From Candidatus Melainabacteria bacterium (GTDB taxonomy: Bacteria; Cyanobacteriota; Vampirovibrionia; Vampirovibrionales; Vampirovibrionaceae): a stretch of DNA of 49,776 nt. The stretch lies in assembly GCA_902168245.1 (NCBI GenBank), contig CABHPA010000071.1, positions 1 through 49,776 on the forward strand, given 5' to 3'. Numbering within the stretch: the first letter of the stretch is position 1; the number at the start of each line of letters is the position of its first letter. This document shows, piece by piece, positions 1-8,546 of the stretch. The position numbers and the translations under genes were made by a program. The notes under the pieces were generated by a model. The model was given only the letters and a program-made list of their open reading frames with translations. It did no database searches and was not told the origin of the DNA.

Positions 1-18
1 GATGTGTATAAGAGACAG
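1..18. other. Sequencing adapter remnant (Tn5/Nextera mosaic end)
   Basis: The first 18 bases, GATGTGTATAAGAGACAG, match the 19-bp Tn5 mosaic end used in Nextera libraries minus its first A. They are not genomic. Read in frame with the following gene they give a false N-terminus, MCIRDR. Any protein predicted from base 2 should be trimmed to begin at about base 20. Confidence 0.95.
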
Positions 19-19
19 G

Positions 20-1195
20 CAACGCACCATGCGCGATTTGGAGATGGTCCGCGAAGTGGGATACTGCAACGGCATTGAGAATTACAGCCGTATTTTCGAG
101 GATCGCCCGCCCGGTACCCCGCCCAAAACCCTGCTGGATTATTTCCCCAAGGATTTTCTGCTGGTGGTGGATGAATCACACGTGACCATTCCCCAGTTGC
201 GGGGCATGTACCACGGCGATCGCTCCCGCAAGGAAACGCTGGTGGATTACGGGTTCCGGCTACCTTGCTCCAAGGATAACCGCCCGTTGAACTTTGAGGA
301 GTTCTGCGAACGGGTGGGGCAGCGCATTTATGTGTCCGCCACCCCGTCCAAATACGAAATCGGCGAATCCGCGCAAATCGCCGAGCAAATCATCCGGCCC
401 ACCGGCTTGCTCGATCCGATCGTGGAAGTACGTCCCACCCAGAACCAGGTGGATGATCTGCTGGAAGAAATTCGCGCTCGCGCCGCGCGAAACGAGCGGG
501 TGCTAATCACCACGCTCACCAAGCGCATGGCCGAAGATTTGACCGAATACTTTGAAACCCTGAACATTCGGGTGCGCTACCTGCATAGCGAGGTGAAACC
601 CATTGAGCGGATGGAAATCATCCGCGATTTGCGGCTGGGCGACTTTGACGTGCTGATTGGAGTCAACCTGCTACGGGAAGGTCTGGACTTGCCGGAAGTG
701 ACGTTGGTGGTGATTATGGATGCGGACAAGGAAGGCTTCCTGCGCTCCGAATCCAGCCTGATCCAGACCATTGGCCGGGCCGCCCGAAACGCGGCGGGCA
801 TGGTGATTTTATATGCCGATAACATGACCGACAGCATGCGGCGCGCCATGGACGAAACCGAGCGCCGTCGGCAAATACAGATGAACTATAACCAAAAGCA
901 TGGCATCATCCCCAAGACCATCCAAAAAGATATCACGTACGGCCTGCTGGAATTAATCGGCAACATGGGCGATGGCGAGGACAACGGGGATGGTAGCCGC
1001 AGCCCGGTGAAAAAATCCTCCAAAAAAATGCAGGAAGAGGCCACCGCGATTCCGGCGAACCAGATTCCCGCGCTGATTGCGGAGCTGGAAACCGAGATGA
1101 AATCCGCCGCGCGCATGCTGGAATTCGAGAAAGCCGCCCAGCTCCGCGACCAGATGATGGCGCTCAAGAAAGCGCTGGATCAGCAAAAAGTCTGA
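20..1195 (+). CDS. uvrB: UvrABC system protein B, C-terminal part (5' truncated)
   Basis: UvrB is the DNA-damage recognition helicase of nucleotide excision repair; it receives damaged DNA from UvrA and recruits UvrC. About 390 residues are present, corresponding to the C-terminal 60 percent of the usual ~670. Visible landmarks are the conserved [18 protein letters not shown] block at the left end, DESHVTIPQ, the helicase motifs [18 protein letters not shown] and QTIGRAARN, and a C-terminal UVR motif (roughly the last 40 residues, [13 protein letters not shown]) that binds UvrC. The Walker A domain and the true start lie off the contig, because the left edge is an adapter. The gene converges on the methylase with only about 30 bp between stops and no obvious terminator. 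Confidence 0.97.
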   Translation, partial: QRTMRDLEMVREVGYCNGIENYSRIFEDRPPGTPPKTLLDYFPKDFLLVVDESHVTIPQLRGMYHGDRSRKETLVDYGFRLPCSKDNRPLNFEEFCERVGQRIYVSATPSKYEIGESAQIAEQIIRPTGLLDPIVEVRPTQNQVDDLLEEIRARAARNERVLITTLTKRMAEDLTEYFETLNIRVRYLHSEVKPIERMEIIRDLRLGDFDVLIGVNLLREGLDLPEVTLVVIMDADKEGFLRSESSLIQTIGRAARNAAGMVILYADNMTDSMRRAMDETERRRQIQMNYNQKHGIIPKTIQKDITYGLLELIGNMGDGEDNGDGSRSPVKKSSKKMQEEATAIPANQIPALIAELETEMKSAARMLEFEKAAQLRDQMMALKKALDQQKV

Positions 1196-1228
1196 GAATT
1201 GCCCCTGTTCAGCCAGGTTCGAATTTCA

Positions 1229-1864
1229 TCAAACAGCCACTTCAAACAACCACCAGGTCGTGTTGTTCCAGGCGGGTTCCACGCGCTGCCACAAAAAACC
1301 GTAATCCACCAGGCGAACCCGATCGGCGTTTGCATCCATGAACTCCCCGCCGAAATCCCGCTTGAACAACTTGCCCGCATGCCCGCGATAGCGCAACTCG
1401 ACCGGGGTGGGGTTGTAGTACTCGTTAATTAAAACATAGCGGTTTGCAAGGCTCGCCATTTTACGGTAAACCGTCGGTAAATCTTCCGGGTTCAGATGAA
1501 TCAGCACCCCGCAAACCATCACGCAGTCAAACCGACTGTCCGGGTCAAAATCCTGAATGGAGGATTGCACTGCTTCAATCCCCGCATGGCAGGCTAGCGC
1601 CCCGAAGGCTTTCGCATTCAATTCCACGCCGGTCAGGCGCAAATCCGGGTTGATGGCTTGCAGCGCCAGCAGGTTATGCCCCCGGTTGGCGCCCAGTTCG
1701 CAAATGGATTGCACCCCATCGGTCAGGTTCAATACTTTGCGGAAAAACGGGCAGCGTTGCTCCGGCAGGATGGCATTGCGATCCGTATAGTCATCGCCAA
1801 ACGCCCCGGCCCAGAATTGCTCCTGTTCCGTGGCGATTCGGTTCTGCTCTGGCAGGGATGGCAT
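1229..1864 (-). CDS. SAM-dependent methyltransferase, pseudaminic acid biosynthesis-associated type
   Basis: A 211-residue class I methyltransferase. The SAM-binding glycine motif is visible as ICELGANRGHNLLAL near residues 54-68, followed by an acidic strand end (GVELNAKA) and a DCVMVCGVLIHL strand. The N-terminal EQFWAGAFGDDYTDRN and the later INEYYNPTPVEL.YRGHAGKLFKRDF resemble the family described with pseudaminic-acid and flagellin or surface glycan genes. No other sugar-nucleotide gene is nearby, so the substrate is inferred from the family only. It is the last gene of a leftward group with the YibE/F-like protein (61 bp upstream) and ruvB. Confidence 0.75.
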   Translation of the reverse strand: MPSLPEQNRIATEQEQFWAGAFGDDYTDRNAILPEQRCPFFRKVLNLTDGVQSICELGANRGHNLLALQAINPDLRLTGVELNAKAFGALACHAGIEAVQSSIQDFDPDSRFDCVMVCGVLIHLNPEDLPTVYRKMASLANRYVLINEYYNPTPVELRYRGHAGKLFKRDFGGEFMDANADRVRLVDYGFLWQRVEPAWNNTTWWLFEVAV

Positions 1865-1925
1865 TCTTGCTTCCTCGTTGTCGTTAGCTCACTCCAGATT
1901 CCATTATAGAGAGGACTGAGCGTTT

Positions 1926-3368
1926 TCATTTCGGTGTCCCGTTATTTGGGAAATTGGTCAGCCTGGCTTTCACGGACTGCGTGGCAGCCATGACCGGCGA
2001 GGAATCGCCGCGTTCACCCAGCAGCCAGGCGGCAATCAGGGCGGTTAGCGGCACGGTCAGAATCAGGGTCAGCCCGCCCGCAAAGGCGTACGCCAGCATG
2101 GAGGCGGTGCTTTCCAGGTTAATGAACTGCGCGGTGGGCGTTCCCTGCAATTGCAGCAAAATGGGCATCAGCAACCCCAAAAACAGCAGGCCCACCGATG
2201 AGAGAATCGGCCCCAGCATACGCCGCCCCCGCAGCATGACCACATGGAAACGCTGGCTAAAGCCAAGCGGCTTGCCGTCGGCCTCTTTACGGTTCTGGGC
2301 CAGCGTCCAGCACAGGTAAAACAGCAAGCCCTGAAACCCGATCAACACGCCAGACATGAAAAACGTCCAGTAATCCATTTTAGGCGAACGGTACCACAAC
2401 GCGCTCAGCCCCTCGGCGGAAAAACCGTCCAGCGGGCCAATTTCGTGCATCAGCCACAAAATCAGGGCCAAAATGCTTAGGCCGCCCAGCGTCCCCAGAA
2501 TTACCACCGACTGCTCCCGGTTAAAGGAACGGGTGCCGGGCGTCTGGTAAATAAAGCTGGCCAGAATGGTAAAGGTAAAACACATTAGTAATATCCAATT
2601 GGGGCCGGTTGTCCCGGCCAGTACCGCCGGGAACAGGGCGTTGTAGCAGCCGGTCATCATCAGCGTGACCAGCAGGGCATGCTTGGAAACCTCCGGGCCG
2701 CCAATCAGCAGCACCGCCATTACAAACAAGGTCGCCAGAATCATCAGCGCAGGGGTACGATCCCGGTTGGCGATGTAGAATACCCATTTGCCGGTAGACG
2801 GATTTTTCTCCATGTTCAGCAGCACCCGCGCGCCGGGCTTTAGCGGAATATTGTACGCCGGGTTCTCGCCCAGCACGTTATCCACAGTAATCACCCGCTG
2901 TGTCAACCCTTTCACCTGTTCCAGGCCGCGTCCGTCCAGGCGAATCGTCACTTTTTGGAGGATTTCCGGGTTCTGAACCGGCTTGACCATGCTGCCCTGC
3001 GGCACAGCGCCTGCATTTTTCACCGCGATCACCACCCCAAATACGTCGCCTTGCCCAATGTCCTTGTCCGTTTCCGGCGGCGCGGGTTTCTTGGCCGGAA
3101 ACGCCGAACGAGGGGACGAATGGCCCGACCCGGCTTTGGGCTTATTTTTCGACGGGTGCGGCACCAGTTTCATGATGGTGTGTCGGGTTTGCTGCAAATC
3201 TTGTCCGGCTCGCACCGGCAGGCAGGCGCATAGCATCACCGCCAACAGCCCAACCAGCAGCCATCCAGACCACCTACTCTTTTGAGACAAAGCGTAACAC
3301 AGGGGGCGCCTGTTCATCAGCGCCCTCACCCGGCCTGTTGCCTGCTTTCCATTTGGTTTATGGATCAT
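1926..3368 (-). CDS. YibE/F-like multi-pass membrane protein
   Basis: A 480-residue membrane protein. The N-terminus has a hydrophobic segment near residues 35-52, followed by a Pro/Lys-rich linker, then a soluble domain (about residues 100-205) with a short basic/beta character (VFGVVIAVKN, VTIRLDGRG), then seven to eight hydrophobic segments to the C-terminus. This layout, an exported beta domain followed by TM helices starting with an NRDRTPALMILATLF-like segment, is typical of the YibE/F family, whose function is poorly known. The start at 3368 has an AGGAA a few bases upstream; a second Met lies 17 residues in. It follows ruvB with 62 bp between them and is probably co-transcribed. Confidence 0.7.
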   Translation of the reverse strand: MIHKPNGKQATGRVRALMNRRPLCYALSQKSRWSGWLLVGLLAVMLCACLPVRAGQDLQQTRHTIMKLVPHPSKNKPKAGSGHSSPRSAFPAKKPAPPETDKDIGQGDVFGVVIAVKNAGAVPQGSMVKPVQNPEILQKVTIRLDGRGLEQVKGLTQRVITVDNVLGENPAYNIPLKPGARVLLNMEKNPSTGKWVFYIANRDRTPALMILATLFVMAVLLIGGPEVSKHALLVTLMMTGCYNALFPAVLAGTTGPNWILLMCFTFTILASFIYQTPGTRSFNREQSVVILGTLGGLSILALILWLMHEIGPLDGFSAEGLSALWYRSPKMDYWTFFMSGVLIGFQGLLFYLCWTLAQNRKEADGKPLGFSQRFHVVMLRGRRMLGPILSSVGLLFLGLLMPILLQLQGTPTAQFINLESTASMLAYAFAGGLTLILTVPLTALIAAWLLGERGDSSPVMAATQSVKARLTNFPNNGTPK

Positions 3369-3430
3369 GCCGTTCCTGGTTTACTTCAATGCCTTGCAAT
3401 GCAACCATTTCTAATGCCCAGCCTCACGCA

Positions 3431-4630
3431 TTACTCAAACTCCAGACGCGCCTGCTCTCCCCACCCGGTCGGCAGCTTGTAAGACAGGTGCCGATACGCG
3501 TTGGCCGTCGCCGTGCGTCCCCGGGGGGTACGGTTAATCAGCCCGGCCTGCAACAGGTACGGCTCGTATACATCCTCGATGGTGCGGGCATCCTCTCCCA
3601 ACGAGGAAGCCAGGGTTTCCAGCCCTACCGGGCCGCCGGAGAAATTCTCGATCATCAGCTTCAACAGTAACCGATCGGTAGGATCCAGCCCGATATGGTC
3701 AATATCGAACAAGTCCAGCGCCTCATGGGCCAGCGTCTGGTCAATTACGGATTGATCCGCCCGCTTGACGGCCATAAAATCGCGCACCCGGCGTAACAGG
3801 CGGTTGGCTATCCGGGGCGTCCCCCGCGAGCGACCGGCAATGGTCATCGCCCCAGCCTGATCCGCCTCAATACTAAGGATTCTGGCGGAACGCAGGATAA
3901 TATCCGCCAGTTCCGCATGGCTGTAAAAATTCAGCCGATACACCAGCCCAAAACGATCGCGCAGCGGCCCGGAAAGTGAACCCGCCTTGGTGGTGGCCCC
4001 AATCAACGTGAAGCGGGGCAGCGGCACCCGCAGGATTTTGGCGCTTTCTCCCTTACCGATGGTGCGATCCAGCGCGAAATCCTCCATGGCCGGGTACAAA
4101 ATCTCTTCCGCCACCTTGTTCAGGCGGTGGATTTCATCAATAAACAACACGCTGCCGGGCTTCATGCTCATTAAAATGCCCAGGATGTCCCGTGGGCGCT
4201 CCAATGCGGGAGCGGAGGTGATATGGATTTCCGCGCCCATTTCCTGGGCGATAACCATGGCCAGCGTGGTTTTGCCCAGACCGGGCGGCCCGTAAAGCAA
4301 CAGGTGATCCAGCGCCTCCTGCCTGCTTTTGGCCGCGTCCAGACCAATCTGGATACTGTCCTTCAGTGCGGACTGCCCGATGTATTCCGCCAACCGCTTA
4401 GGCCGAATGGTATTTTCCAGCCGGTTATCGTAAGAGGTCTCCTGACTTTTCAGTAGTCCGGGCCGCTCCGTTTGCCTGCTCGAAGATGCGAGCGGGGCTG
4501 CTTCTTCGGTAGTATGGGCGGTTTCATCTGCCAGTTCAGCTTCCAAAGGCGGCGCAGGACGCTGGTTTTGCGTCTTTTTGGAGCCGGGCCGGTTCTTGCC
4601 GGGCTGGGATGAAGAATACTGGATGGTCAC
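3431..4630 (-). CDS. ruvB: Holliday junction branch migration DNA helicase RuvB
   Basis: RuvB is the AAA+ motor that drives branch migration of Holliday junctions with RuvA. Walker A is GPPGLGKT (residues 114-121), Walker B FIDEIH (163-168), sensor 1 is LIGATTKAG, and the C-terminal winged helix carries [20 protein letters not shown] and the terminal [13 protein letters not shown] block. The usual length is about 335; this one is 399 because of a low-complexity N-terminal extension of about 65 residues (Pro/Glu/Ala-rich). The start codon is GTG at 4630, with AAGGG upstream; there is no ATG between it and the conserved core, so a shorter start cannot be chosen easily. It is the first gene of a leftward operon. 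Confidence 0.95.
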   Translation of the reverse strand: MTIQYSSSQPGKNRPGSKKTQNQRPAPPLEAELADETAHTTEEAAPLASSSRQTERPGLLKSQETSYDNRLENTIRPKRLAEYIGQSALKDSIQIGLDAAKSRQEALDHLLLYGPPGLGKTTLAMVIAQEMGAEIHITSAPALERPRDILGILMSMKPGSVLFIDEIHRLNKVAEEILYPAMEDFALDRTIGKGESAKILRVPLPRFTLIGATTKAGSLSGPLRDRFGLVYRLNFYSHAELADIILRSARILSIEADQAGAMTIAGRSRGTPRIANRLLRRVRDFMAVKRADQSVIDQTLAHEALDLFDIDHIGLDPTDRLLLKLMIENFSGGPVGLETLASSLGEDARTIEDVYEPYLLQAGLINRTPRGRTATANAYRHLSYKLPTGWGEQARLEFE

Positions 4631-4877
4631 AGGGTTTGCCCTTGCTTGCTTGAGTATCGCGCGCGCTGCTGGCTTCCATCTATTCTAGCACCGTTCCCAG
4701 GAGGCATCGGATGGGCGCCGGATGGAGGAGATACGCCAGCGGCATGGGATCTCTCGCTTGATGCGCCTTTTTATTTTACCTGAAACGGCCTGAAAATACG
4801 AACAAACATTCGATGCGCCAAGCCTTTTATCCACGCTTTTGAGGAATGTCTCTGCGGCTAAACGGCCCCAACCAAGC

Positions 4878-4903
4878 AAAAAGCGTCCTTTGTGGGGACG
4901 CTT
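4878..4903 (-). terminator. Rho-independent terminator
   Basis: Read leftward, an 8-bp stem AAGCGTCC/GGACGCTT with a 7-base loop runs into a short T tract. It sits downstream of the cysteine desulfurase gene, 416 bp beyond its stop codon. Confidence 0.7.
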
Positions 4904-5019
4904 CGGAGTTAAACCCTACAAAATGAGTGTCACTCACGCATGAATTGAACTTTTTTAAAAAAAGGTGATGAACATAGTGTTTGTTTTTTAATCGGTTTTT
5001 TATTGACGCATTTTGAGAT

Positions 5020-5151
5020 TTGCGTAATCACTTACATAAGACAGCTCAAGATGATAAGTTGCTTAGGCTTGGCAAATTCCTGAATCCGGCCAAACGCCTC
5101 GCTGAAAACTATCCGTGGCAACTCTGGAAGCTGCCAGTAACAGCGGTGTAA
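5020..5151 (+). other. Short open frame, possible 43-residue protein or gene remnant
   Basis: From a TTG at 5020 an open frame runs to TAA at 5149-5151. Its C-terminal part (LGKFLNPAKRLAENYPWQLW) uses codons like those of nearby genes, in otherwise AT-rich sequence. There is no ATG and no clear ribosome-binding site. A decayed 3' end of a gene is as likely as a small protein. Confidence 0.2.
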
Positions 5152-5319
5152 CTTGCGACCTTAACGACGACCTTACGGCTTTAAAAATACCGGGTGAATG
5201 AACAGTTATAATAAAGCTTCTGATTTATACCATAGAACTATAAACAATCCCATTAATTTCCGTAACAAGTTTCCAATTGTAACCAATGCGGCCCTTGTGG
5301 GCGCAAGCCAGCCCATCCG

Positions 5320-6483
5320 CTACTTGCGAAACCGGCTCACAATCTCCGGCAGTACGCTGATCACCCGATCCAGTTCCGCCTCTGTGGTGGAGCGGCCCAT
5401 CGAGAAACGCACCGTCGCGCGGGCCACGTCATCCGCCTTGCCCAGCGCCTTTATAATACGGGACGGCTCAATCACCGCGCTATGACAGGCGGAACCGCTG
5501 GAAACCGCAATGCCTTTCAAGTCCAGGTGCAACACCAACGCCTCCCCCTCTCCCGGCGGGAAGGAAAAATGCGCGTTCCCCGGCACCCGCAGGGCTGCTT
5601 CCCGCGGGCCGTTCAGCACCGCGCCCGGCACGGCCCGCAACACGTCCTCTGTAAAGCGGCTTTGCAAAGCCCGCAAGCGGGGCGTTTCAGTCCCAATCAT
5701 TTCAGTGGCCAATGCCAACGCCTCCGCCATGCCCACAATGCCTGCCAGATTCTCGGTGCCGGAACGCAGGTTGTTTTCCTGCCCGCCGCCCATCAGCATG
5801 GGAGCAGGCAAGGGAGCACCCTCACGCACGTACAAAGCGCCCGCTCCCTTAGGGCCGTAGAACTTATGGGCCGAAAGTGACAGGTAATCCACCGGCAAGT
5901 CGGCCAGAGACAAGGGTAGCTTGCCCACCGTCTGCACCGCGTCGATGTGGAACAGGACCCCGCGCGCTTTCAGGAATTCTCCCAGTTGCTCAATGGGTTG
6001 GATAGCGCCAATTTCGTTATTGCCATGAATGATGGACACCAGCGCCGTGTCCGGTCGCACGGCGCGTTGCAGCTCGTCTGGCGAGACAAAGCCCTCAGCA
6101 TCCACCGGCAGCCAGGTGACTTCCCAGCCTTGGGCTTCCAGTCTGCGGCATGCGTTGGCGACCGCGGCATGCTCAATCTGGGTGGTAACCAGATGTTTTT
6201 TGCTGCCCCGCAAAGCTTCCGCCACCCCGAACAGGGCCAGGTTATCCGCCTCGGTAGCGCCACTGGTAAACACCACTTCGTTTGGCCTGGCATTCAGGCA
6301 GTTGGCGATTCGTTCGCGGGCCTGTTCCAAGGCTTTTCGAGCCTGCCGTCCCCAATAGTGCAGACTGGAGGGATTCCCGAACTGCTCTTCCATAAACGGC
6401 AGCATGGCCGCTTTCACTTGCGGATCGAGCGGCGTGGTGGCCGCGTGATCCAGGTAAATGCGTTGACCGATAAAGGGTGGCAT
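5320..6483 (-). CDS. iscS: Cysteine desulfurase (NifS/IscS family)
   Basis: A 387-residue PLP enzyme that removes sulfur from cysteine for Fe-S clusters and thiolated tRNA. The N-terminal YLDHAATTPLDP, the catalytic His in TQIEHAAV (about residue 104), the Schiff-base lysine in SAHKFYGPKGAG (Lys207) and the persulfide-forming cysteine in SSGSACHSAV (Cys333) are all present, as is the RSGTENLAG substrate motif. The short SSGSAC loop type is that of class I NifS/IscS rather than SufS. No scaffold (iscU/nifU) lies next to it. A strong leftward promoter (6596-6624) gives an mRNA leader of about 105 bases. Confidence 0.93.
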   Translation of the reverse strand: MPPFIGQRIYLDHAATTPLDPQVKAAMLPFMEEQFGNPSSLHYWGRQARKALEQARERIANCLNARPNEVVFTSGATEADNLALFGVAEALRGSKKHLVTTQIEHAAVANACRRLEAQGWEVTWLPVDAEGFVSPDELQRAVRPDTALVSIIHGNNEIGAIQPIEQLGEFLKARGVLFHIDAVQTVGKLPLSLADLPVDYLSLSAHKFYGPKGAGALYVREGAPLPAPMLMGGGQENNLRSGTENLAGIVGMAEALALATEMIGTETPRLRALQSRFTEDVLRAVPGAVLNGPREAALRVPGNAHFSFPPGEGEALVLHLDLKGIAVSSGSACHSAVIEPSRIIKALGKADDVARATVRFSMGRSTTEAELDRVISVLPEIVSRFRK

Positions 6484-6595
6484 CGGGATGGGCTTTCAGG
6501 AAAGATTCTGGACGGGTTCGAGGCGGTTTTAAAACAGGGGCTTGTATAGCCGAAACTCTGGCCCGAAGGACGGAATGTATGCTATGTTCTTTTAC

Positions 6596-6624
6596 ATTAT
6601 AGGGAAAGAGGGGCCGCGTCACAA
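6596..6624 (-). promoter_or_regulatory. Sigma-70-type promoter for the cysteine desulfurase gene
   Basis: On the minus strand a -35 box TTGTGA (6624-6619) and a perfect -10 TATAAT (6601-6596) are separated by 17 bases. The predicted start is near 6589. Confidence 0.75.
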
Positions 6625-6701
6625 AACGATGCTCCTTTTGCAAGCGTCCCTTTACAGACATGGTAGTGAGTGAGCCTGTTAGGCAGGTTGCAGGTGTCAA
6701 T

Positions 6702-7646
6702 ATGGAATCGGTGCTGATTGCCATTGGCGGAAACGCCCTGTACGACAAGAAAACCGGGAACAACCTTTCGCCCGCGATGGTGACGGAAGTGTGCAGCCGC
6801 ATTGTGGAAGTGTATCTGCAAGGCTATTTGCCGGTGATCACCTTCGGTAACGGCCCGCAGGTGGGCAATCTGCTGGATATGGCGGAAACCTCGGCGCGGT
6901 TGTTTGAAAGCCCGGTGACGCTGGATGTTTGTGTGTCGTGGACGCAGGGTGAAATCGGCTACTGGCTCAGCCGGGAACTCACCCGGCAATTGCTGGCGCG
7001 GGGCATCAACAAGCCCATTATGGCCCTGAATACGCTGGTGGAAGTCAACCCGGACGATCCGGCCTTCCAGAAGCCCAGCAAGCCGGTGGGCAAATTCATC
7101 AGCGCGGAAGAGGCCCAGCAATTGTACGAGGAACGGGGCTGGATCATCGGCCCGGACGCCAATCGGGGCTACCGGCGGCTGGTTCCCTCTCCCAGGCCGT
7201 TGCGGATTGTGGAGGCCGAGGCCATTCAGGCATTGATCGACAACCGCTTTATGGTGCTGTGCTGCGGCGGCGGGGGAATCCCGGTTTACCTGAAGGACGG
7301 TGTTTTCCAAGGGCTTGAAGCCGTCATCGACAAGGACTTCACCTCTTGCCTGCTGGCCAAAACTCTCAAAATAGAGAACCTGATTATTTGCACCGAAGTG
7401 GAAAACGTATGCCTGAACTTCGGTACACCCCAGCAGCAGGCGCTCCACCGAATTTCCGTAGCGGAAGCAGAAGGCTATATGGAAGAAGGACATTTCGGGG
7501 CGGGCAGCATGGGGCCGAAAGTAGCCGCCATGATAGATTATGTGCGCCATGGCGGAAAGCGGGCCTTCATCACCAGCCTGGATAAGGTGGTGGACGCGCT
7601 GGCAGGCAAGGCTGGCACGGAGATTCACGAAACCGTTTCGGTTTAA
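6702..7646 (+). CDS. arcC: Carbamate kinase
   Basis: Carbamate kinase reversibly transfers phosphate between carbamoyl phosphate and ADP, giving ATP, CO2 and ammonia. The 314-residue frame from 6702 opens with LIAIGGNALYDKK and shows the family blocks FGNGPQVGN, WTQGEIGY, KPVGKFISAEEA, PSPRPLRIVEAEAI, CCGGGGIPV and GLEAVIDKDFTSCLLA; GAGSMGPKVAA lies near the end. An in-frame ATG exists at 6660, but only 6702 has a purine-rich AGGT upstream and matches the usual N-terminus. Arginine deiminase and ornithine carbamoyltransferase genes are not in view, so its physiological partner reaction is unknown. It is divergent from iscS. Confidence 0.93.
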   Translation: MESVLIAIGGNALYDKKTGNNLSPAMVTEVCSRIVEVYLQGYLPVITFGNGPQVGNLLDMAETSARLFESPVTLDVCVSWTQGEIGYWLSRELTRQLLARGINKPIMALNTLVEVNPDDPAFQKPSKPVGKFISAEEAQQLYEERGWIIGPDANRGYRRLVPSPRPLRIVEAEAIQALIDNRFMVLCCGGGGIPVYLKDGVFQGLEAVIDKDFTSCLLAKTLKIENLIICTEVENVCLNFGTPQQQALHRISVAEAEGYMEEGHFGAGSMGPKVAAMIDYVRHGGKRAFITSLDKVVDALAGKAGTEIHETVSV

Positions 7647-7707
7647 GCGATTCCGTAGTTAGAATAGATGGGTCGGAGTTGAAGAGAGTTAAAGGGCCGG
7701 TTTTTTC

Positions 7708-8514
7708 ATGAATTTGTTTGATAGCGTCATTCTGGGCATTGTGGAAGGCATCACCGAATTTTTGCCCATTTCGTCCACCGGGCATATGATCCTGACCAGC
7801 CACCTGCTGAAAATCAACGGGGCCGTAGTGGATTCCTTTGAAGTGTTCATCCAGCTAGGGGCCATTCTGGCGGTGGTGTTCCTCTACCGGCATCGGTTCG
7901 CCTGCCTGTTTGATTTCAAATCCCAGAGCGGGTTTTTCGGCCTCCGGGGACTCACGCTGCTGGCCGTTACCTCCCTGCCGATTCTGATTCTGGGAAAACT
8001 GCTGGAACACACCATCAAAAGCCAGTTGTTCAACCCAGTTTCCGTGTCGTGGGCGTTGGCGCTGGGCGGCGTGGTGCTGCTGCTGAGCGATCGCTTCAAG
8101 TTCAACCACACCGTTGCCTCCATTGACGACATGAACGTAAAAGAGGCGTTCCGCATTGGGTTGTGCCAGTGTTTCGCCTTATGTCCCGGGGTTTCCCGCG
8201 CGGCCAGCACCATTATCGGCGGGATGGCCAACGGCCTGAGCCGTACCGTGGCGGCGGAATATTCCTTTTTAGCGGCGGTTCCGATCATGGTCATCGTTTG
8301 CATCAAGGATTTGGTAGATATCTGGGATCAGCTGAGCGTCAACGACATCGCCGTGTTCGCAGTGGGCTTTATAGTCGCCTTTATTTCGGCGCTGTTTGCG
8401 GTAAAGTCGTTTATTCAATTGCTGCAACGCTCTTCCCTGGGGCCGTTCGGTATTTATCGCATCATCGTGGCCGTCGCGTTTTTCGCCCTGATGAACAACC
8501 ATGCGCTTTCATAG
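7708..8514 (+). CDS. uppP: Undecaprenyl-diphosphatase (UppP/BacA)
   Basis: An integral membrane phosphatase that recycles undecaprenyl pyrophosphate to the monophosphate carrier for peptidoglycan and surface glycan synthesis; it confers bacitracin tolerance in other bacteria. The 268-residue length is normal. The two signature motifs are present: GIVEGITEFLPISSTGHM (residues 10-27) and CPGVSRAASTIIGG (near 158-171), with about eight hydrophobic segments. It stands 61 bp after arcC and 32 bp before the DUF445 gene, so the three may be co-transcribed. Confidence 0.94.
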   Translation: MNLFDSVILGIVEGITEFLPISSTGHMILTSHLLKINGAVVDSFEVFIQLGAILAVVFLYRHRFACLFDFKSQSGFFGLRGLTLLAVTSLPILILGKLLEHTIKSQLFNPVSVSWALALGGVVLLLSDRFKFNHTVASIDDMNVKEAFRIGLCQCFALCPGVSRAASTIIGGMANGLSRTVAAEYSFLAAVPIMVIVCIKDLVDIWDQLSVNDIAVFAVGFIVAFISALFAVKSFIQLLQRSSLGPFGIYRIIVAVAFFALMNNHALS

Positions 8515-8546
8515 CCAGCGCATGAGCGGAATGTTAAAATAAGCGA

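Larger units (their letters stand above)
4631..5319. other. Gene-poor intergenic region
   Basis: This stretch between ruvB and the cysteine desulfurase gene is AT-richer than its surroundings, with runs of A and T near 4950-5005. It holds one good leftward terminator hairpin (4878-4903) and one short rightward open frame (5020-5151) with host-like codons. The leftward terminator lies more than 400 bp beyond the cysteine desulfurase stop, so either that mRNA has a long 3' end or a small leftward RNA ends there. I recognise no RNA family. Confidence 0.6.

Noticed and set aside
4685..4879. A 64-codon minus-strand frame downstream of the orphan terminator
   Set aside because: No ribosome-binding site, Arg/Ser-rich random-looking translation.
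6597..7628. A 343-codon minus-strand frame over arcC
   Set aside because: It is a shadow of carbamate kinase, which shows all family motifs on the + strand.
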